NCBI GenBank assembly: GCA_001600495.1
Contig: BCKE01000036.1
Coordinates: 151,166-215,165, forward strand
Source of the DNA: Pilasporangium apinafurcum
Lineage: Eukaryota > Oomycota > Peronosporomycetes > Pythiales > Pythiaceae
Direction of reading: 5' to 3'
DNA: 64,000 nt
Positions 21,462-33,721 of this stretch are shown piece after piece. The notes beneath the pieces are model-generated. The model made no database searches. It had not been told where the DNA came from and was given only the letters and a program-made list of their open reading frames with translations. A program made the translations under genes and the position numbers. Each line of letters opens with the position of its first letter. Position 1 is the first letter of the stretch.

Positions 21462-21859
21462 GCTGCTGCTGGTGGTCACCACATTCTAATACGAAGAAAT
21501 AAAGAACGGGAGGAAGTGTGAAGTGCATTTATGTCTGCTTACACAAATGATGCGCCATGCTGAGCTCGGAAGCCACCATCATGTTCTGATTATTGTCTAT
21601 AGAGACTCCAAACGACGACTGAACAAGATCAAGCAACGAAGAACCTATGTAGATCAATGGGCGGAAAAACTGTCATGATGGTAATACCTTAAATTCAACA
21701 GATAAAGCTACAAATATCATCTTGCGCTTTGAAGAGGCTGACGTTTCGATAAATTTGAGGTGGTTTCTTGAGTGTATAGAGGGATGTGACCAGTCAAATC
21801 AAAATACAATGTTCTTGATGTGCAGACAGCATCACTAAGCGTATTTACCTGCATGGAAT
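21462..21859. other. Intergenic region
   Basis: About 400 bp between two same-strand genes. No coding frame, repeat or RNA gene was recognised. Confidence 0.35.
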
Positions 21860-24800
21860 ATGGACTCCAAGACCAGGAGAACAGCACCGCAGACTGCTCC
21901 TGGAGGACCGCGACCGAAGACTGACACTTGGACACCAACGGATCGGCCCTTCACTACAATAGGAAACTCCTTGCTGGAATTGGAAGCAACACAGCAGTCC
22001 ATCCAGGCCACTTCATTGCCTCCTTCATCACAGAGTAGAAGTCAACAGGCAAAGCATGTAGCAGTGTCTAGTGATTCGGCCGCTGGCGAATTTGACGTCC
22101 GAAAATTTCTTCTTGACCAGAAGGGATCTCAGCTATTCCACAAAAGCTCCTTATTTCGAGCTTCTGTCTTCGCAGAGCAACAATCGGAATTGGGGGATTC
22201 CCACCTGCGTGGAACAAGTTCAATACCCTCAACCCGATCCACAACAACGAAGAAATTGTTACCGAAAATGGATTTATCAGCTTCAAAATCCGTTGGCTCG
22301 TTACTGATTCCTGAATCTATCGATGATGATCCGGCATCTTCACGATTACAGCAAAAATCGAAGAAACAACTCGTCCTTCCAAACGGTAGAGCACGATTGA
22401 GTACGAATCAAGTACAAGATGACGAACATGATGGCGTTTCTCATTTTTACACTATCGAGAAATTATCTGAAAGTTGTTGCCACGCCATGCAAAGTAAGAA
22501 CAAAACGTGGCATTTTTTACCGGGATCGGAAGAACGCGGTAAAGCAAGTAATGGTGCTGGTAATGCGGGTGGAAACGGTATCACTGGAGTTGAACGACCG
22601 TCTCGGCGTGTGGATGTACTCGACCTAGACAAATGTTTCGACCTAGCAATGCAGTTTGCGAATAAAAAAAATCAATGGGATGTGGCATGTGATGAAAAAC
22701 TTGCTAGAATCGATCGAGATTTCACGTCTATCCAAACGAAAGTTGCAGCGAAATATGAAATGTACTCAAATGCTTTGGAGTGCACAGATGGCATCGCTGC
22801 AATTGATAGAAGCGGAGATCAAAAAGCTCTCACCAAACTGTTATTTGAGCAAAAATGGTCGGACGTAATATTGGGTGAGCTCGAGGCCATGCTTATGATT
22901 TCGTTCTTAGAACAAGGAGTCGTACTGCGCAAAGCACGAATCAAGTATGCACAAGCATTCTATCATTTGGAGCGTATGTACGCGGAAAGATGGAACGACT
23001 TTATGCGAGTGTTAAAGGAGTTGGAACAGGTAAAGCAAGAGGTACTCAAAACGAATGAAGCCCATGCTAGAGATACTAAAGCAATGCGAGAACACTATGA
23101 AAAAGAGATTAAACGACTGAACCTCGCATTTGAAAGCCGCAGCGAAGAAATGGAACGAAAGCTGACGGAATCGAAAGATCAAATGGCAAAAATGGGCGAC
23201 ACAATGAAAACATTGAACACAATATTTAAACAGATGCGTGAAGATACTGAGAAAGTTAAGGCAGTCGAGCTACGCGAGAACTACATCAAACTGGAGAAGC
23301 AGCATCAGTTCTGCGTGGAAGAGCTTGAGCGCTTGCGACCATTTGTTCAACAGAACCAAGAACTTCACGAACAGATGGAGGCCCTACAAAAGGAACAAGA
23401 GACATACAAAAGCAACCTCGCAAACATGGACATATTGTTAGCGTCCAAAGATGAGATGATTGCAAAGTTAATGGAACAACAGAGTGATTTACTGGCGGCG
23501 CAAGAATTACAGGCCATACAAATAGAAGAGCTACGTAAGCAAGCTGAAACAGTTGCAGTAGAAGACGACGAGGATGAAGATGGCCATCATGATGTGACCC
23601 TTGATCAGCGAAGAAAATCGCCGTTTGTGGATGAAGCGACACAACAGGGCGGTAATCGAAGCGATTCGTTCGGAGTTTGTGTGCGCTGCAAGCAAAATAT
23701 GCGTGAGAGCATGTCAACGCGAGGTGAAGTTTCAGACGTTACGAATCAACAGTCCAGTCCGCCTGGAACTGCTGATGACGAGAATTTGCGAAGCACAAAG
23801 CCAGTAAAGAAAAAGCGCATCCAATGTCTTTACTTTCGGATCTTACTCCCGAACCTGCGTGGACGACGACCTCAGCGAGATATTGAGTGGACGTTTTGCT
23901 GTATGCGATCTATTCTCTTTGCCAAGCAAATCGACGATGCCATGTGCAGGCGCAGTGACGGTGCCTTTCCACTGCGAATCCGCATGCCTGAATTTGTGTA
24001 TGCTTGGTTTTCACCGTGGCGGTCCGTAAAGGAGGAGAAAGACCTGGAAACGGCTAATGTGAACTTATCTTCGCCCGAAAACGAGAGTACGATGTCCACG
24101 ATTGAAGGGCTTACAGTCGATCAATTACATGCACAGGCAGATGAAGATCGTTGGTGTCTGTATTATGGAGTGAAAAGTCTCGTTCAAGAAGGATATCTGG
24201 AAGCGAAACTGTTCTTATCACTTTTGGACGAGGGACATGGCGAAGACGAGCTCGTGTTTATGCTGTATTGTTATCGAATCCTAGACAGTTTGATGAGCGG
24301 GAGATTGGATTGGGGGCCATTACGCAAGCATGTTGCATACGGCACCTTCACTCGTGAATATGATTGTCTCTATGGTAAGCACGCGCCAACAGAATCTAAG
24401 AAGTTACCACACATCCCGAAAACGATATGGATCACCCCATATCACGCGTCACTAGCGACTGGAGTCGTACTTTCCAAGGCAACAGAAGCAGAACGAGCTG
24501 TGCTAGATAAGAAAATCATGGAATATGTCGTCACAAACGTGCCAGAAGAAGATCGACCTGGTGTTGTTCTGACGTCATCCACTACAAATGCAACCTCGAG
24601 TTCCGGGCGAGAGCAGAAGAAAGGACATCGTCATGTTCAGCAGCACACGAGAGAGAGCGAAGACGCTGAAGATGGCAAATATCGGCCACAGCAATTTATT
24701 GACGCGCATCTGTGGATAGAGCTGATGATGCTCGAATACAAGGAGGAGCAGGCCCACCGTCGGGCAGCAATTCGGTTGATGTTCCAGACGGCTACGTCAC

Positions 24801-27242
24801 TCTCATCCTCTGCTTCTGGGGGATCCGTCGCAAATGGAGGAACGCTTGGATGTACGATGGATATGGAACAATTCCGCATTATGCTCCGCACATTAAACGA
24901 TGAGATTTCGTCTCATGTAGTGGCGATTCTTTACAGGAATGCATACGTGGCAGGGAACGGTGCAGTCACATTTGACGCGTTTATGGAAATTGCTGAATCG
25001 GCGCAGTTCTTTTCTACATGTATGCGCTTACAAGGTCCAGCATCTGGTATTGCTCAGCTTGCCTCTACCCAGCATTCCGCGTCCTCTGCAGTTCAATCAA
25101 CTAGTGCGCGTGCTTTGTACATGGTTGATAAATGGTTTACGATTTTGCGTCAGGAGCTTAATGAAACTGTGGCATCACTACCTTCGTGGTCCAGAAACCT
25201 GACAGATTCGCTATCTTATGAGATCTCATCTGCGTTGACAGTTAGCGAAGGAGCGACTTCAGATGGTAATCACATGCTAGCAGTCTTTTATCGATTAATA
25301 AACACCCTGCTACTTGTGAGACTGGTCAAGCGAGAGACCACCGGTGCATTGTTCAGCTCAAAAATGCTGTTCAACATTAATAAAGCGCTCGCAGCATTAG
25401 TGGAGTGTGTCCGCGAACGAGACAAGACCACGTAAGTAGTTTCATCTCGTTAGATTTGCGAAAATAATCATCCACTTACAATGGCTTGTTTTGTATGTCG
25501 TTATGCGGAATAGGGTGGAGCTCATTATTGATACTGTTCGGCAAAAACTAAGTGTCGAACGAGTCCAAACAGCATTTCGAAAGTATTTACAACGTGATGA
25601 AGGCACACCGCTGGCAATGCGGCCACTTTTGCATCGACACCACGGCAGTAGGTATCCCAACTTTAAAGAGCGAAGAGCATTGCGTCCGTTCCGTTGGTTT
25701 CAACATGCAGTATCGGCAATTTTACGAGAATCCATCAAGTCACATCGCATCCCACCGTTGCTTGTCGAGCTTAGCGGTGTCAGTAGTGTGTTTCACACGC
25801 ATCAACAACAGTATACTTCATGCACATTAAATGGCGGCGCGGGGCCAGCGCCGAAACCAATCATCATGGAAGTGATTTACGACTTTTTTTTCGAGAGTTT
25901 TGGGTCGCGTTGGGAAGCAGAGAAGCTCATCCATGACATGTTTGTGAACTGTCGCTCTTTCGTGAGAGTACACCCGCTGGCAAGGCTTTGGGGTTACTTG
26001 TGTTCCATGAGCAACACTTCCCCTGAAGATGCAATCATGGGACAAAATGAGGCGCTAGCTTTTCTCCATTGCATTTTTCGATGTGGTTTACACGACTTTC
26101 ATCTCATTAACCCACCAGCTACCTTTGGCTTCGAGCAAGATCAAGATAGTGATGAATGTGTCCAAGATCAAATTCCAACTGCAGTGGCACAGACAATTCT
26201 ACTTACAGCATTTTCAAGGCTTGGTGATGATCAGAAAGAACGACTAAAAATACGCTTGGACGAGGCAGCTACTATTACTCCATCCATCGATGATGCAGAG
26301 ATATCGTCTGGGATCAATAATTCGGCTCCAACAATGGACGTGGATGCGTTTCTTGTCGTTGCTCTGCAAGAATGGAGGCGATATATTTCCACTCGCATGA
26401 ATGAGGTCCGAATTGCCTGTTGCGCTCTTGAAGACGAAATGTTGCGACTCGAGCACTTGGATCATCTAGATGCAGTAGCGTCAGTGTTGCAAAAGGCTGG
26501 TATTACGAGTTGCAGTGAAGAGGTATGTATTGTCTATCGTCGACTATGCGCAACAGAACGGGTTCTATCAGAGAAACAGCCGCAAGAGACTCAGGAGCGC
26601 ATGAGCGATCGCATGGCAGCTGCATGCTTTCCATTGCTCGCGAAAGAGACGCTGACGGCGCTTTTGAGCCTTGAACGTGCCGCCACAGAGTCATTTAATA
26701 TTGTGTCCAATCCATTTCAAAGCTATGAGTTCCTCTTGAGCTCCTGGAGCGGTTATGAAAATTCTTGCTATCTGTTATTGGAAGAACTGCGACGAATTGG
26801 AAAGAACAACGACATCCGGCTTGATTCACTTGCGCGGCGATCTGCCATACCATCTAGTGGTACGGAAGATCGTGACATGCTGCACTCAAGTTCTTCGTCA
26901 TCGGTAAATGCATTGTCGAGCCAGGATGTGGTTCAATTGGAAGCTGTGTACTTGTTTTTTCTAGAACGGCTGAAGCGAATTTCCGAGCAATTCCAGCAAG
27001 ATCAGGTGCTTTTTAGCAACAGCAACCGTCCGAGGCACCGAAGCAATAGTGTCGTTGCGAAAGACGATGGTACGTTGATGATCGTAGACGGGTTGCATGC
27101 CCGCATGGTTCTGGTGAACGAGACATGGACGAACTTTCGCCAGGTGCTAGCCGGCTTCAGCAAACTTCGTGCGCTTGCAGCTCTTGGTAATGGTCCGTTA
27201 CCAGATGACTGGGATCCGCCTGTGAACAGGACTGGTCTTTAG
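21860..27242 (+). CDS. Giant coiled-coil protein of unknown function, 2 exons
   Basis: Exons 21860-25431 and 25514-27242, one 82-bp GT-AG intron, joined to 1766 residues. The N-terminal about 280 residues are Ser/Gln-rich and probably disordered. Residues about 370-570 form a strong heptad-rich coiled coil (for example WNDFMRVLKELEQVKQEVL, KTLNTIFKQMREDTEKV). A short acidic stretch (EDDEDEDGHHD) and a Cys pair (CVRCKQN) follow, then an alpha-helical region with a conserved-looking block around IEWTFCCMRSILFAKQID, and two helical EF-hand-like or paired-helix segments further on (VAILYRNAYVAGNGAVTFDAF). The C-terminal exon is helical without known motifs. The layout recalls large axonemal or basal-body scaffold proteins, which a zoospore-forming oomycete would need, but I do not recognise a family and propose no function. 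Confidence 0.8.
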
Positions 27243-27692
27243 ATGGAAAAGTAACAACTCGTGTCGTCTAATGAGTCGTTCGTGATAACACTGAAGAATA
27301 TTTTCAACGACAGTGATCAAGACAAATCTCATCAACACAAAAATGTGGCATCTTGATAGAGAAGAAGAGCTGAGACACGACGGAAAGAATAACTGGTACA
27401 ATGTGACTATTGATATATATCATTGTCACATCCAACAAGCTTGTGCAGTCATCTTACCACCAATACAGCATCATACGCTGTCAGCTCTGCGTCTGTGATG
27501 AAGATGGCATCAGCACATGTTTGCACATACATTCATTCCACATGCGGAGTGAATGCCGTCACTCCACGGTCACTATTAGCACTTACTGGTCAATATGGTC
27601 ACTATTTTTAGGCCGAACGACGAGGACAGAGCTGCCCAACAAATAAACACGTGAAGTGAAGCACGAAGGAGAGAACATTAATCGTTGTCATC
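27243..27692. other. Intergenic region
   Basis: About 450 bp upstream of the OPA3 gene. Only short chance frames are present. No repeat or RNA gene was recognised. Confidence 0.35.
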
Positions 27693-28493
27693 ATGGTCAT
27701 GCCGACGCTGCCAATGTTTAAAGTTGGTGGACTGGTGCTGCGCACGCTCACCAAGCCGCTTGCCAAAGGTGTGAAAACCCGTGCTAAGATCTACCCGCGT
27801 TTGAATGCGGTCTGCCATTCGCTTGGGCAGCTGCAGCACCGCATGAGCATGCGCATTCACATGGGCTATCGCGGTATTTCCAATTACACCATCAAGAATA
27901 TCCCGGCGGACCAAGCGGTCGATAATGGCGCCGATCTGATTGGTGAAGCGCTAATTTTCTCCGTGGCACTGGGTGTGGCATCCTACGAATACGCGCGTAG
28001 TACCGCCAAGTCAAAGGAAACGGAACGAAAGAATGCAGAACTCAAGGCACAGGCTGAAAAGGTAAGACAACACAGATATTAAGGAAGAGAGAGCGAGTGC
28101 TGTGAAGATAATGATGGTGTTGCTAATATTCTGTGTGTGCGCATATGGATTTAATAGGAATTGGAAGAACGGTTTGAGCATTTGGAGATGAAGGTGATCT
28201 GGCTGGAGACGAAGTTGGCGGAAATGGGGCACATTCTCGAGCAGGACATTGAGCATCGCCTCGTCACAGAAGCACGCAAACGGCCAAGTGATTTGGATAG
28301 CAACGCATCTCCAGTTTCAGTACAATCAGAACAGCAATCACAGCGTCAACAGCAACCTCCACAACGTCGACGCCAGACGCAGAACGTACACGTGGGCGTC
28401 ACTATCGATGACGAGGTAGTGGCTTCTGCATCCATATCCTCCAAGGATTTATGGAGAATGACGTATGAGTCTGTTGCTGCACTCTTCAAATAG
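27693..28493 (+). CDS. OPA3: OPA3-like mitochondrial protein, 2 exons
   Basis: Exons 27693-28061 and 28158-28493 (96-bp GT-AG intron), 234 residues. The family's layout is clear: N-terminal LPMFKVGGLVLRTLTKPLA, a Tyr/Arg segment, the MRIHMGYRG motif, then GADLIGEALIFSVALGVASYEY, the conserved hydrophobic block, then a charged coiled coil spanning the intron (ERFEHLEMKVIWLETKL). OPA3 proteins sit at the mitochondrial membranes and affect morphology; their molecular activity is not settled. The C-terminal Gln/Arg-rich tail (HVGVTIDDE and beyond) is lineage-specific. The gene converges on the WARS2 gene, with 80 bp between the stops. Confidence 0.88.
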
Positions 28494-28573
28494 AAAAAGC
28501 CGGTGGTATATCACGAAATTAAGTAAATAATAGAGCCAAGGACGAAGAAAATGTTTAGCAGATTGTCTGTCTA

Positions 28574-29773
28574 TTATATGTTTAGCAGCCCCATAGCCGT
28601 TTTCACGTCCTTCATGGTGACCGCAGCCAGTTCCGAAGCTTTATTGGCGCCTTCACGCAGCACCTGGTCAATGTAGATGCTGTCAGCTTCGTACTGACGA
28701 ATGCGTTCACCGATAGGGCAAATTTTAGCGATCACAGCGTCGGCGACGCTTTGTTTAAACGCGCCAGTTTGAGAATTCGCATATTGCTGCGCGAGTTCGT
28801 CCACAGTTTGGTCCGTGACTGCTTCAAAGATACTCAAAAGATTGGCAATCCCCGGACGCTGCGCTTTGTCGTACGTGATGCCACTGATATTGTCGGTCTG
28901 TGCCTTCATGATTTTCTTGCGAATGCCGTCAGGTGAATCGGTCAATTCAATACGACTCATCGCTGAAACATCGCTCTTGCTCATCTTCTTCGTTGGATCC
29001 CGCAAACTCATAATACGAGAAAGTTCCTTTTGCTCCTCCATGATCGGAAAAGGTTTCGGGAACACCGTGCGCTGAAATCGGTCGTTAAAGGTCGTCGCAA
29101 TCATGCGCGCCAGTTCCAGATGCTGCTTTTGATCGTCTCCAACCGGTACATGCGTTGCACGGTAAATGAGGATGTCGGCAGCCATGAGCACTGGATACGC
29201 GAGCAGCCCCAAACCACTTTCCATTTTCTGTGCTTGTGCTTTCTGCTTGTACTGCGTCATGCGATTGAGCCACCCAAGCGGCGTGATGCAGCCCAAGTAC
29301 CATGTCAATTCTGTGTGATACGTCACATCCGACTGTTTAAAAAGAATGTTCTTCGTTGGATCCAGCCCTGCACCGAGCAGTGACGCAACCATCGCGCGGG
29401 TCCGGGTCCCGAGTTGGGAAGCATCAAAGGGAACAGTCAAGGCATGGAGATCCACGACTGCATAGAGCCGTTGCAGGTTATTCGTGTGTTGGTCTCTTGC
29501 TTCTTCTTGAATGGCGACCCATTTCGAGATTGCACCGCAGTAATTGCCCAAGTGAGGCACGCCAGTGGGCTGAATTCCGGATAAGACCCGCGGTTCCCAT
29601 ACGGAAGAAGTTGGAGATCCGGTATCAGCACCGTGAGCTCCAACTGCTGCACGCGCCACAGCACCAGCTGCAGTAGACGATGTCCATCTGGTGCTAGCTG
29701 GTGCGACTGGCGTGCGTTGCTGAGATAACTGCCGTCTGCAGCAGCAACGAAGCCGTTGCACGTTCATCATCAT
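28574..29773 (-). CDS. WARS2: Tryptophanyl-tRNA synthetase, mitochondrial/bacterial type
   Basis: Intronless, 399 residues from the ATG at 29773; an in-frame TTG 54 bp upstream is not used, and three ATGs are in tandem. Class I synthetase charging tRNA-Trp. Visible: SGIQPTGVPHLGNYCGAI with the HIGH-equivalent HLGN near residue 72, VVDLHALTVP, TQYKQKAQ, LMAADILIYRATHVPVGDDQ, and the KMSKS loop near residue 261. The bacterial-type sequence plus an Arg/Ser/Thr-rich N-terminus of about 60 residues (RLRCCCRRQLSQQR) indicates import into mitochondria. Length is normal once the presequence is removed. Confidence 0.95.
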   Translation of the reverse strand: MMMNVQRLRCCCRRQLSQQRTPVAPASTRWTSSTAAGAVARAAVGAHGADTGSPTSSVWEPRVLSGIQPTGVPHLGNYCGAISKWVAIQEEARDQHTNNLQRLYAVVDLHALTVPFDASQLGTRTRAMVASLLGAGLDPTKNILFKQSDVTYHTELTWYLGCITPLGWLNRMTQYKQKAQAQKMESGLGLLAYPVLMAADILIYRATHVPVGDDQKQHLELARMIATTFNDRFQRTVFPKPFPIMEEQKELSRIMSLRDPTKKMSKSDVSAMSRIELTDSPDGIRKKIMKAQTDNISGITYDKAQRPGIANLLSIFEAVTDQTVDELAQQYANSQTGAFKQSVADAVIAKICPIGERIRQYEADSIYIDQVLREGANKASELAAVTMKDVKTAMGLLNI

Positions 29774-30290
29774 CCGCTGATGTGTGAGATGCCCAACCCT
29801 TTGATGGCTGGAAACTTTGACACGCAATAATTATTGGTGGGTGGAATATAAGGAAAAAAATATGGCTGGAGGTTTTGGTGAAACAAGTTTAGCAGTATGT
29901 AAACATACCGGTACATACCGGTATTTGACAAAGTTGAATTGTTGACGACACCCGCGACAATGGTGGTGCCAACAAAAGTGGTTGGGGGTATCCATGGATC
30001 GCCAGCGGAACGTTCTTTTGAACGAGGCGAGATGTATGCGTACTTAAGCGATAGGGAGGCTGATCGTTTCTGTTTTTGTATTGGGTGCGTTTGGTTTTTG
30101 TGGTGATGGCGTACTTAATGCGTCAGCCGTGATTTTTGCGAAATTCTTCGTGTGATTGTGTTTGAAGCTTTAATAAACATACAAAGAATATAAACAATGT
30201 AGTTGCCCCAATGGTTGACGACATGCACTCGCGCATGAACACACATTCATTTTTCATCCCCTTACTCGAACGTCTCAAGTCGACCACTTA
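29774..30290. other. Intergenic region with ACCGGT palindromes
   Basis: About 520 bp upstream of WARS2. It contains the TACCGGTA pair listed separately. No coding frame is supported. Confidence 0.35.
29906..29923. repeat. Tandem palindromic TACCGGTA sites
   Basis: TACCGGTA occurs at 29906-29913 and again at 29916-29923, one helical turn (10 bp) apart, about 135 bp upstream of the WARS2 start. Just before it, GTATGTAAACATAC is itself nearly palindromic. Such a spaced pair could bind a dimeric factor; this is inference. Confidence 0.4.
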
Positions 30291-30710
30291 TTAGTCGTCC
30301 GCACAGAACAGAATAAGCAGCGCGACATGCTGTACCCTGGTCAAGAGGAGGAACATCCAGTCCCACTCTTGTATACCTTGCAGTTCAATCCTCTCTGTGC
30401 AGTAAACTCGATAATGAATCAGTACATCCAGTGCTTCAATATCATTTTTGAACTCCACCTGTTTTTTCACTGATGAATGTATACGTACTATGGTATAATA
30501 GACCTTAAACGTATGCTTCATTAAACCCACCAAACACAAGTTAAAAATCAACCAGGTGCCTATCTGGAAGGCGATTTGGTTTATATATATGAAGTGACGT
30601 GGTGGCGCCAGTACATCCGCGCGGTTTCTTTCACGTCGACCAGCGTTGGCGTCAGCCACAGCAAAAAACAAAAATAAACCCACGTATAGTAAATCCAAGT
30701 CAACACCCAT
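30291..30710 (-). CDS. Possible small membrane/secreted protein (weak)
   Basis: 139-residue frame starting with an ATG. The first about 23 residues (MGVDLDLLYVGLFLFFAVAD) look like a signal peptide or signal anchor, and two more hydrophobic stretches follow (IGTWLIFNLCLVGLM and WMFLLLTRVQHVALLILF). A second frame on the same strand (30581-30937) also encodes hydrophobic residues over the overlap, so the true frame, or a short intron, is uncertain. No family is recognised; it may be spurious. Confidence 0.3.
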   Translation of the reverse strand: MGVDLDLLYVGLFLFFAVADANAGRRERNRADVLAPPRHFIYINQIAFQIGTWLIFNLCLVGLMKHTFKVYYTIVRIHSSVKKQVEFKNDIEALDVLIHYRVYCTERIELQGIQEWDWMFLLLTRVQHVALLILFCADD

Positions 30711-30888
30711 TGCGGTTGGGGCCGTGTGTACAAAAAAGAAACTGGCTCTGGAGAGATCGTGTGCATGGATCGTTTTTGGGAGCTGCTGTTGGTGGCGCCT
30801 GTCTGACTATCTGGCGTCGTGTGATCGTGCCGTGGATAGGTGTTGAGAAAAGAGTGGTGGCTGACACAGCAGCGAAGGATCGGACGAT

Positions 30889-31140
30889 ATGCGATATATC
30901 GACCACTCCTCATTTGAAAAGATGCCGAAGTCCCCACAAGCCGCTTCCGAAACTTCCGCCCCCAGTTTGACGTCGCCCGTGCCGATCGACGGCGTACTGC
31001 CTTCGTATCATGAAGAAAACCATGCCGCTATGAAGAAGACTTGGCAGACCAACCTTGAGATTGATTTGCTCAAGTCCGCATGGATTCGCAAAGATCGCGA
31101 ACACGGTGCACATGTGGCCCCAATGAGTGCAGCCAAGTGA
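30889..31140 (+). CDS. Small hypothetical protein
   Basis: 83-residue frame from an ATG at 30889 (alternative ATG at 30922). The C-terminal half is charged and looks coding (ENHAAMKKTWQTNLEIDLL, SAWIRKDREHG); the N-terminal half is Ser/Pro-rich. It overlaps a weak frame on the other strand. The composition suggests a small soluble or organelle-associated protein. The family is not recognised. Confidence 0.45.
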   Translation: MRYIDHSSFEKMPKSPQAASETSAPSLTSPVPIDGVLPSYHEENHAAMKKTWQTNLEIDLLKSAWIRKDREHGAHVAPMSAAK

Positions 31141-33191
31141 ACTGCAGTCCGTTGAAAAGCCAACCAGCGGTTTGCCCAACAGAGTCGCTGGAACGAGATG
31201 AAGAATGATTTAAGCGTGTGATGAATGTGTGTGTGAGCTGGAAATGTGAATGCGTTTGATGTGAAGTGTAACAATCCAGCATCGACCACGACACAATTTC
31301 TTCTAGAACAAGCACGAAAACCTCGTTCTCAAAGACACTCCATCGATGTTTTTTCCCCAAGCACTCAACCGAAACGCAACGGAATGAAAAAGCTCTCCAA
31401 AACTTAAGAAAGTAAAAGATGCATATGTACACTAAGTGTGTGGGGTGCCGACCACTCATAGAAGAACAAACGGATTTTTGCGATAGATATTTATTCCGAC
31501 GTCACAATATATTTACCAACATACCTCACGAACAATCTACTCAAGTGCTTATCTCCATTTGCTTTTTGATCCACACTATCATGCTTTGCTATATTTGTTT
31601 TTTCTTCTGCTCACCGCTAAATTTGCTGTAGTGCAGGTAGAAAGCGTGTCGTTTGGGTTGTCTGAGCAACCCAGCGGACCAGCTAAATCCACACATGCGT
31701 GACAAAAAAATCAAGTTAAGACAAAATGACAAGGCAAATTGTGTTGATTTAGTGGATGAATTGGCACTTCCCTAAAGTAGAAACAACCCATGATGGAGCA
31801 GTTCCTTTGAGTGCATATCTACAGATGAGCCAGATTACTGCCGCACTAGAATGGAGGAAAAGCCAACAGTACATCCACGTGATGTGTGTGTTACGACTTC
31901 ATTGTCTATTTCCATACACCGCAATGGTGCTTCATCTCATCACGACTGTATGTGAGCACTTCCACTCCATGCTGTCGCCCCCAAGTAAAGTAACTTTCTG
32001 TGTCCATGGACCCTTGCGCCATCCAGAGAAAAAGATTCAATGTGGGTGACGGGATATGTGGCTGAACACAAACAGTAGCTGCGAAGTCGTTTTGGATTTT
32101 GTTGGGGAGACACCAGCACCCATACAGTCAGCCCCCCCCAACTGCTTGGTCTGTCTGCCATCCACGAAAAAAGTAAAAGGAGCGTTGATTAAGTAGCTAT
32201 CATTTCCCAATTGTCAGACAGGACTCGCTCCCAAAAAAAGCAGTCACAGTGGAAGGACAAAGGTGCTTTTTCAGCGACGACGGCTCGTCTGCTTGGAAAA
32301 AGATAAGAAACTGCAGTGGATCGTCTGCATACGGATGCTGCGCATGCGTAGACAGTTTTCGCCACAGAGAGACATGGCTAAATGCCACCTTACATGTATT
32401 TAGCCATGTCTCTCTGTGACGAATACTATCTAACCTGGATCGAAAAATCGATTTGCTTTCTACACACCATTGTGAAGCAATGCATGTCTCTTTCCAACAA
32501 AATGTGTGCACGCATGAGTACGTTGTAACGAAATCAGAGGAAAGTGGGGGGTACGCACACACTTCGACCTGCTGCGACGCCACCTTTCGCAAGTGCACTA
32601 TCGCCCTTTAACTGGTTAACCAACCATAAAGGGACCGCAGCTAGTAAGTGCGTGCGATTGAATAGGGGAAAAACATCTCTAAATCTTTTAAATGAACTTT
32701 TGTCATATTAATATGCATCTGTGGCGCAATCATCGTTAACTTAACCGTTTTTTCTCGAAGCTGTGCAAGAATGACTGCTGTTACGGAAAGTAGGCTACCG
32801 TACGATCGCATTCAATTGCCAAGCATTTGTGGGTTGTGGTTCCAGTCCGCCCCCTCCCCATACTTCAATATTGCTGACTCCTTTTATCACGTGCACACGA
32901 TATTTATATCGTTTTCCTCCATAAAACGAGCAATAGTTACTCCAACACCCACATCTTGAAAAGGGGAAAGCACTATACTGTAGTATCAGCACCAAGCAAT
33001 GCATCTTTGCAGATGGCTCAAGTAACTTCACCGATTAAGTTCGTATATTCTCACATCATCAACCATCTGGTAAGTTCGTATTATACTTAGCGGAGGACAC
33101 GCCAGTTGTCATCAATGAACAAGGTTACTGATATGGAGTGCATCACTCCTTTCCTATTAAGTGCGAACGCACATTTATACAGTTTCCAAAC
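31141..33191. other. Two-kilobase gene-poor region
   Basis: No supportable gene. Several 100-130-codon open frames exist (31070-31459 minus, 32200-32598 minus) but their residue usage is Ser/His/Cys/Phe-heavy with no motif, so they are treated as chance. The one structured element is the perfect hairpin at 32363-32418. The region ends at the left arm of the large inverted repeat. Confidence 0.4.
32363..32418. repeat. Perfect 21-bp inverted repeat (hairpin)
   Basis: Arms 32363-32383 and 32398-32418 are exact reverse complements (cacagagagacatggctaaa plus t), with a 14-nt loop. A transcript would fold into a 21-bp perfect stem. It could be a small-RNA precursor, the remnant of a mobile element's paired ends, or a cruciform. 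Confidence 0.75.
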
Positions 33192-33721
33192 CGTACTTTA
33201 CTGCATTCGTACTTAATCGTGATTGCTTGCTTTCTCCGACGGCGACACTAATCCCAATGTGAATCAAGCATAAAGGTCCACATACACCACACACACACAC
33301 ACACACACACCTCCAAGCGCTCTTGGGTGGTCGTGAAGTGAGATAGAGAGATCTATTTCTCAATATGACGGATGCATCACCACATGGAACAGCAGTCNTG
33401 GACTCTCAGATCGAAAATTTACGCGTTTCGCCTGGTCGTACTTCCCCATCTCCTTCAGACGGAATGCATCAAGTAAAACAAGAAGATCATCGTGAACCTA
33501 CAAAAACTACTAAACCCACCGCACCGATGCTCTTTATCTGTCCATTCCCTGGATGTGGGAAGGAATTCCAACTAAAGGGCAATTGGAAACGCCACCAGAG
33601 TATCCACAAGGGGGAAAAGAAGTTTATGTGTCAGTTCTGTGGCAAAGCGTTCTTGCGCAAGGCTGACATGGAGGTTCACTGCCGCGTGCATACGGGTGAG
33701 AAACCGTACAAGTGCAAGTAC
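33192..33721 (+). repeat. Left arm of 530-bp inverted repeat
   Basis: Reads as an exact reverse complement of 38122-38651, including a CA microsatellite of the same length and an N at the mirrored position (33398 versus 38445). It covers about 170 bp of 5' flank plus the first about 119 codons of the zinc-finger gene. Sequence on both sides is unrelated between the two arms. Confidence 0.9.
33288..33310. repeat. CA microsatellite
   Basis: About eleven CA units, about 55 bp upstream of the truncated zinc-finger copy. Its mirror lies at 38533-38555, upstream of the complete gene, with the same unit count. Confidence 0.85.

Noticed and set aside
32200-32598. 132-codon minus-strand frame in the gene-poor region
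   Set aside because: It runs through the perfect hairpin and has no domain, signal peptide or coherent hydrophobic pattern.
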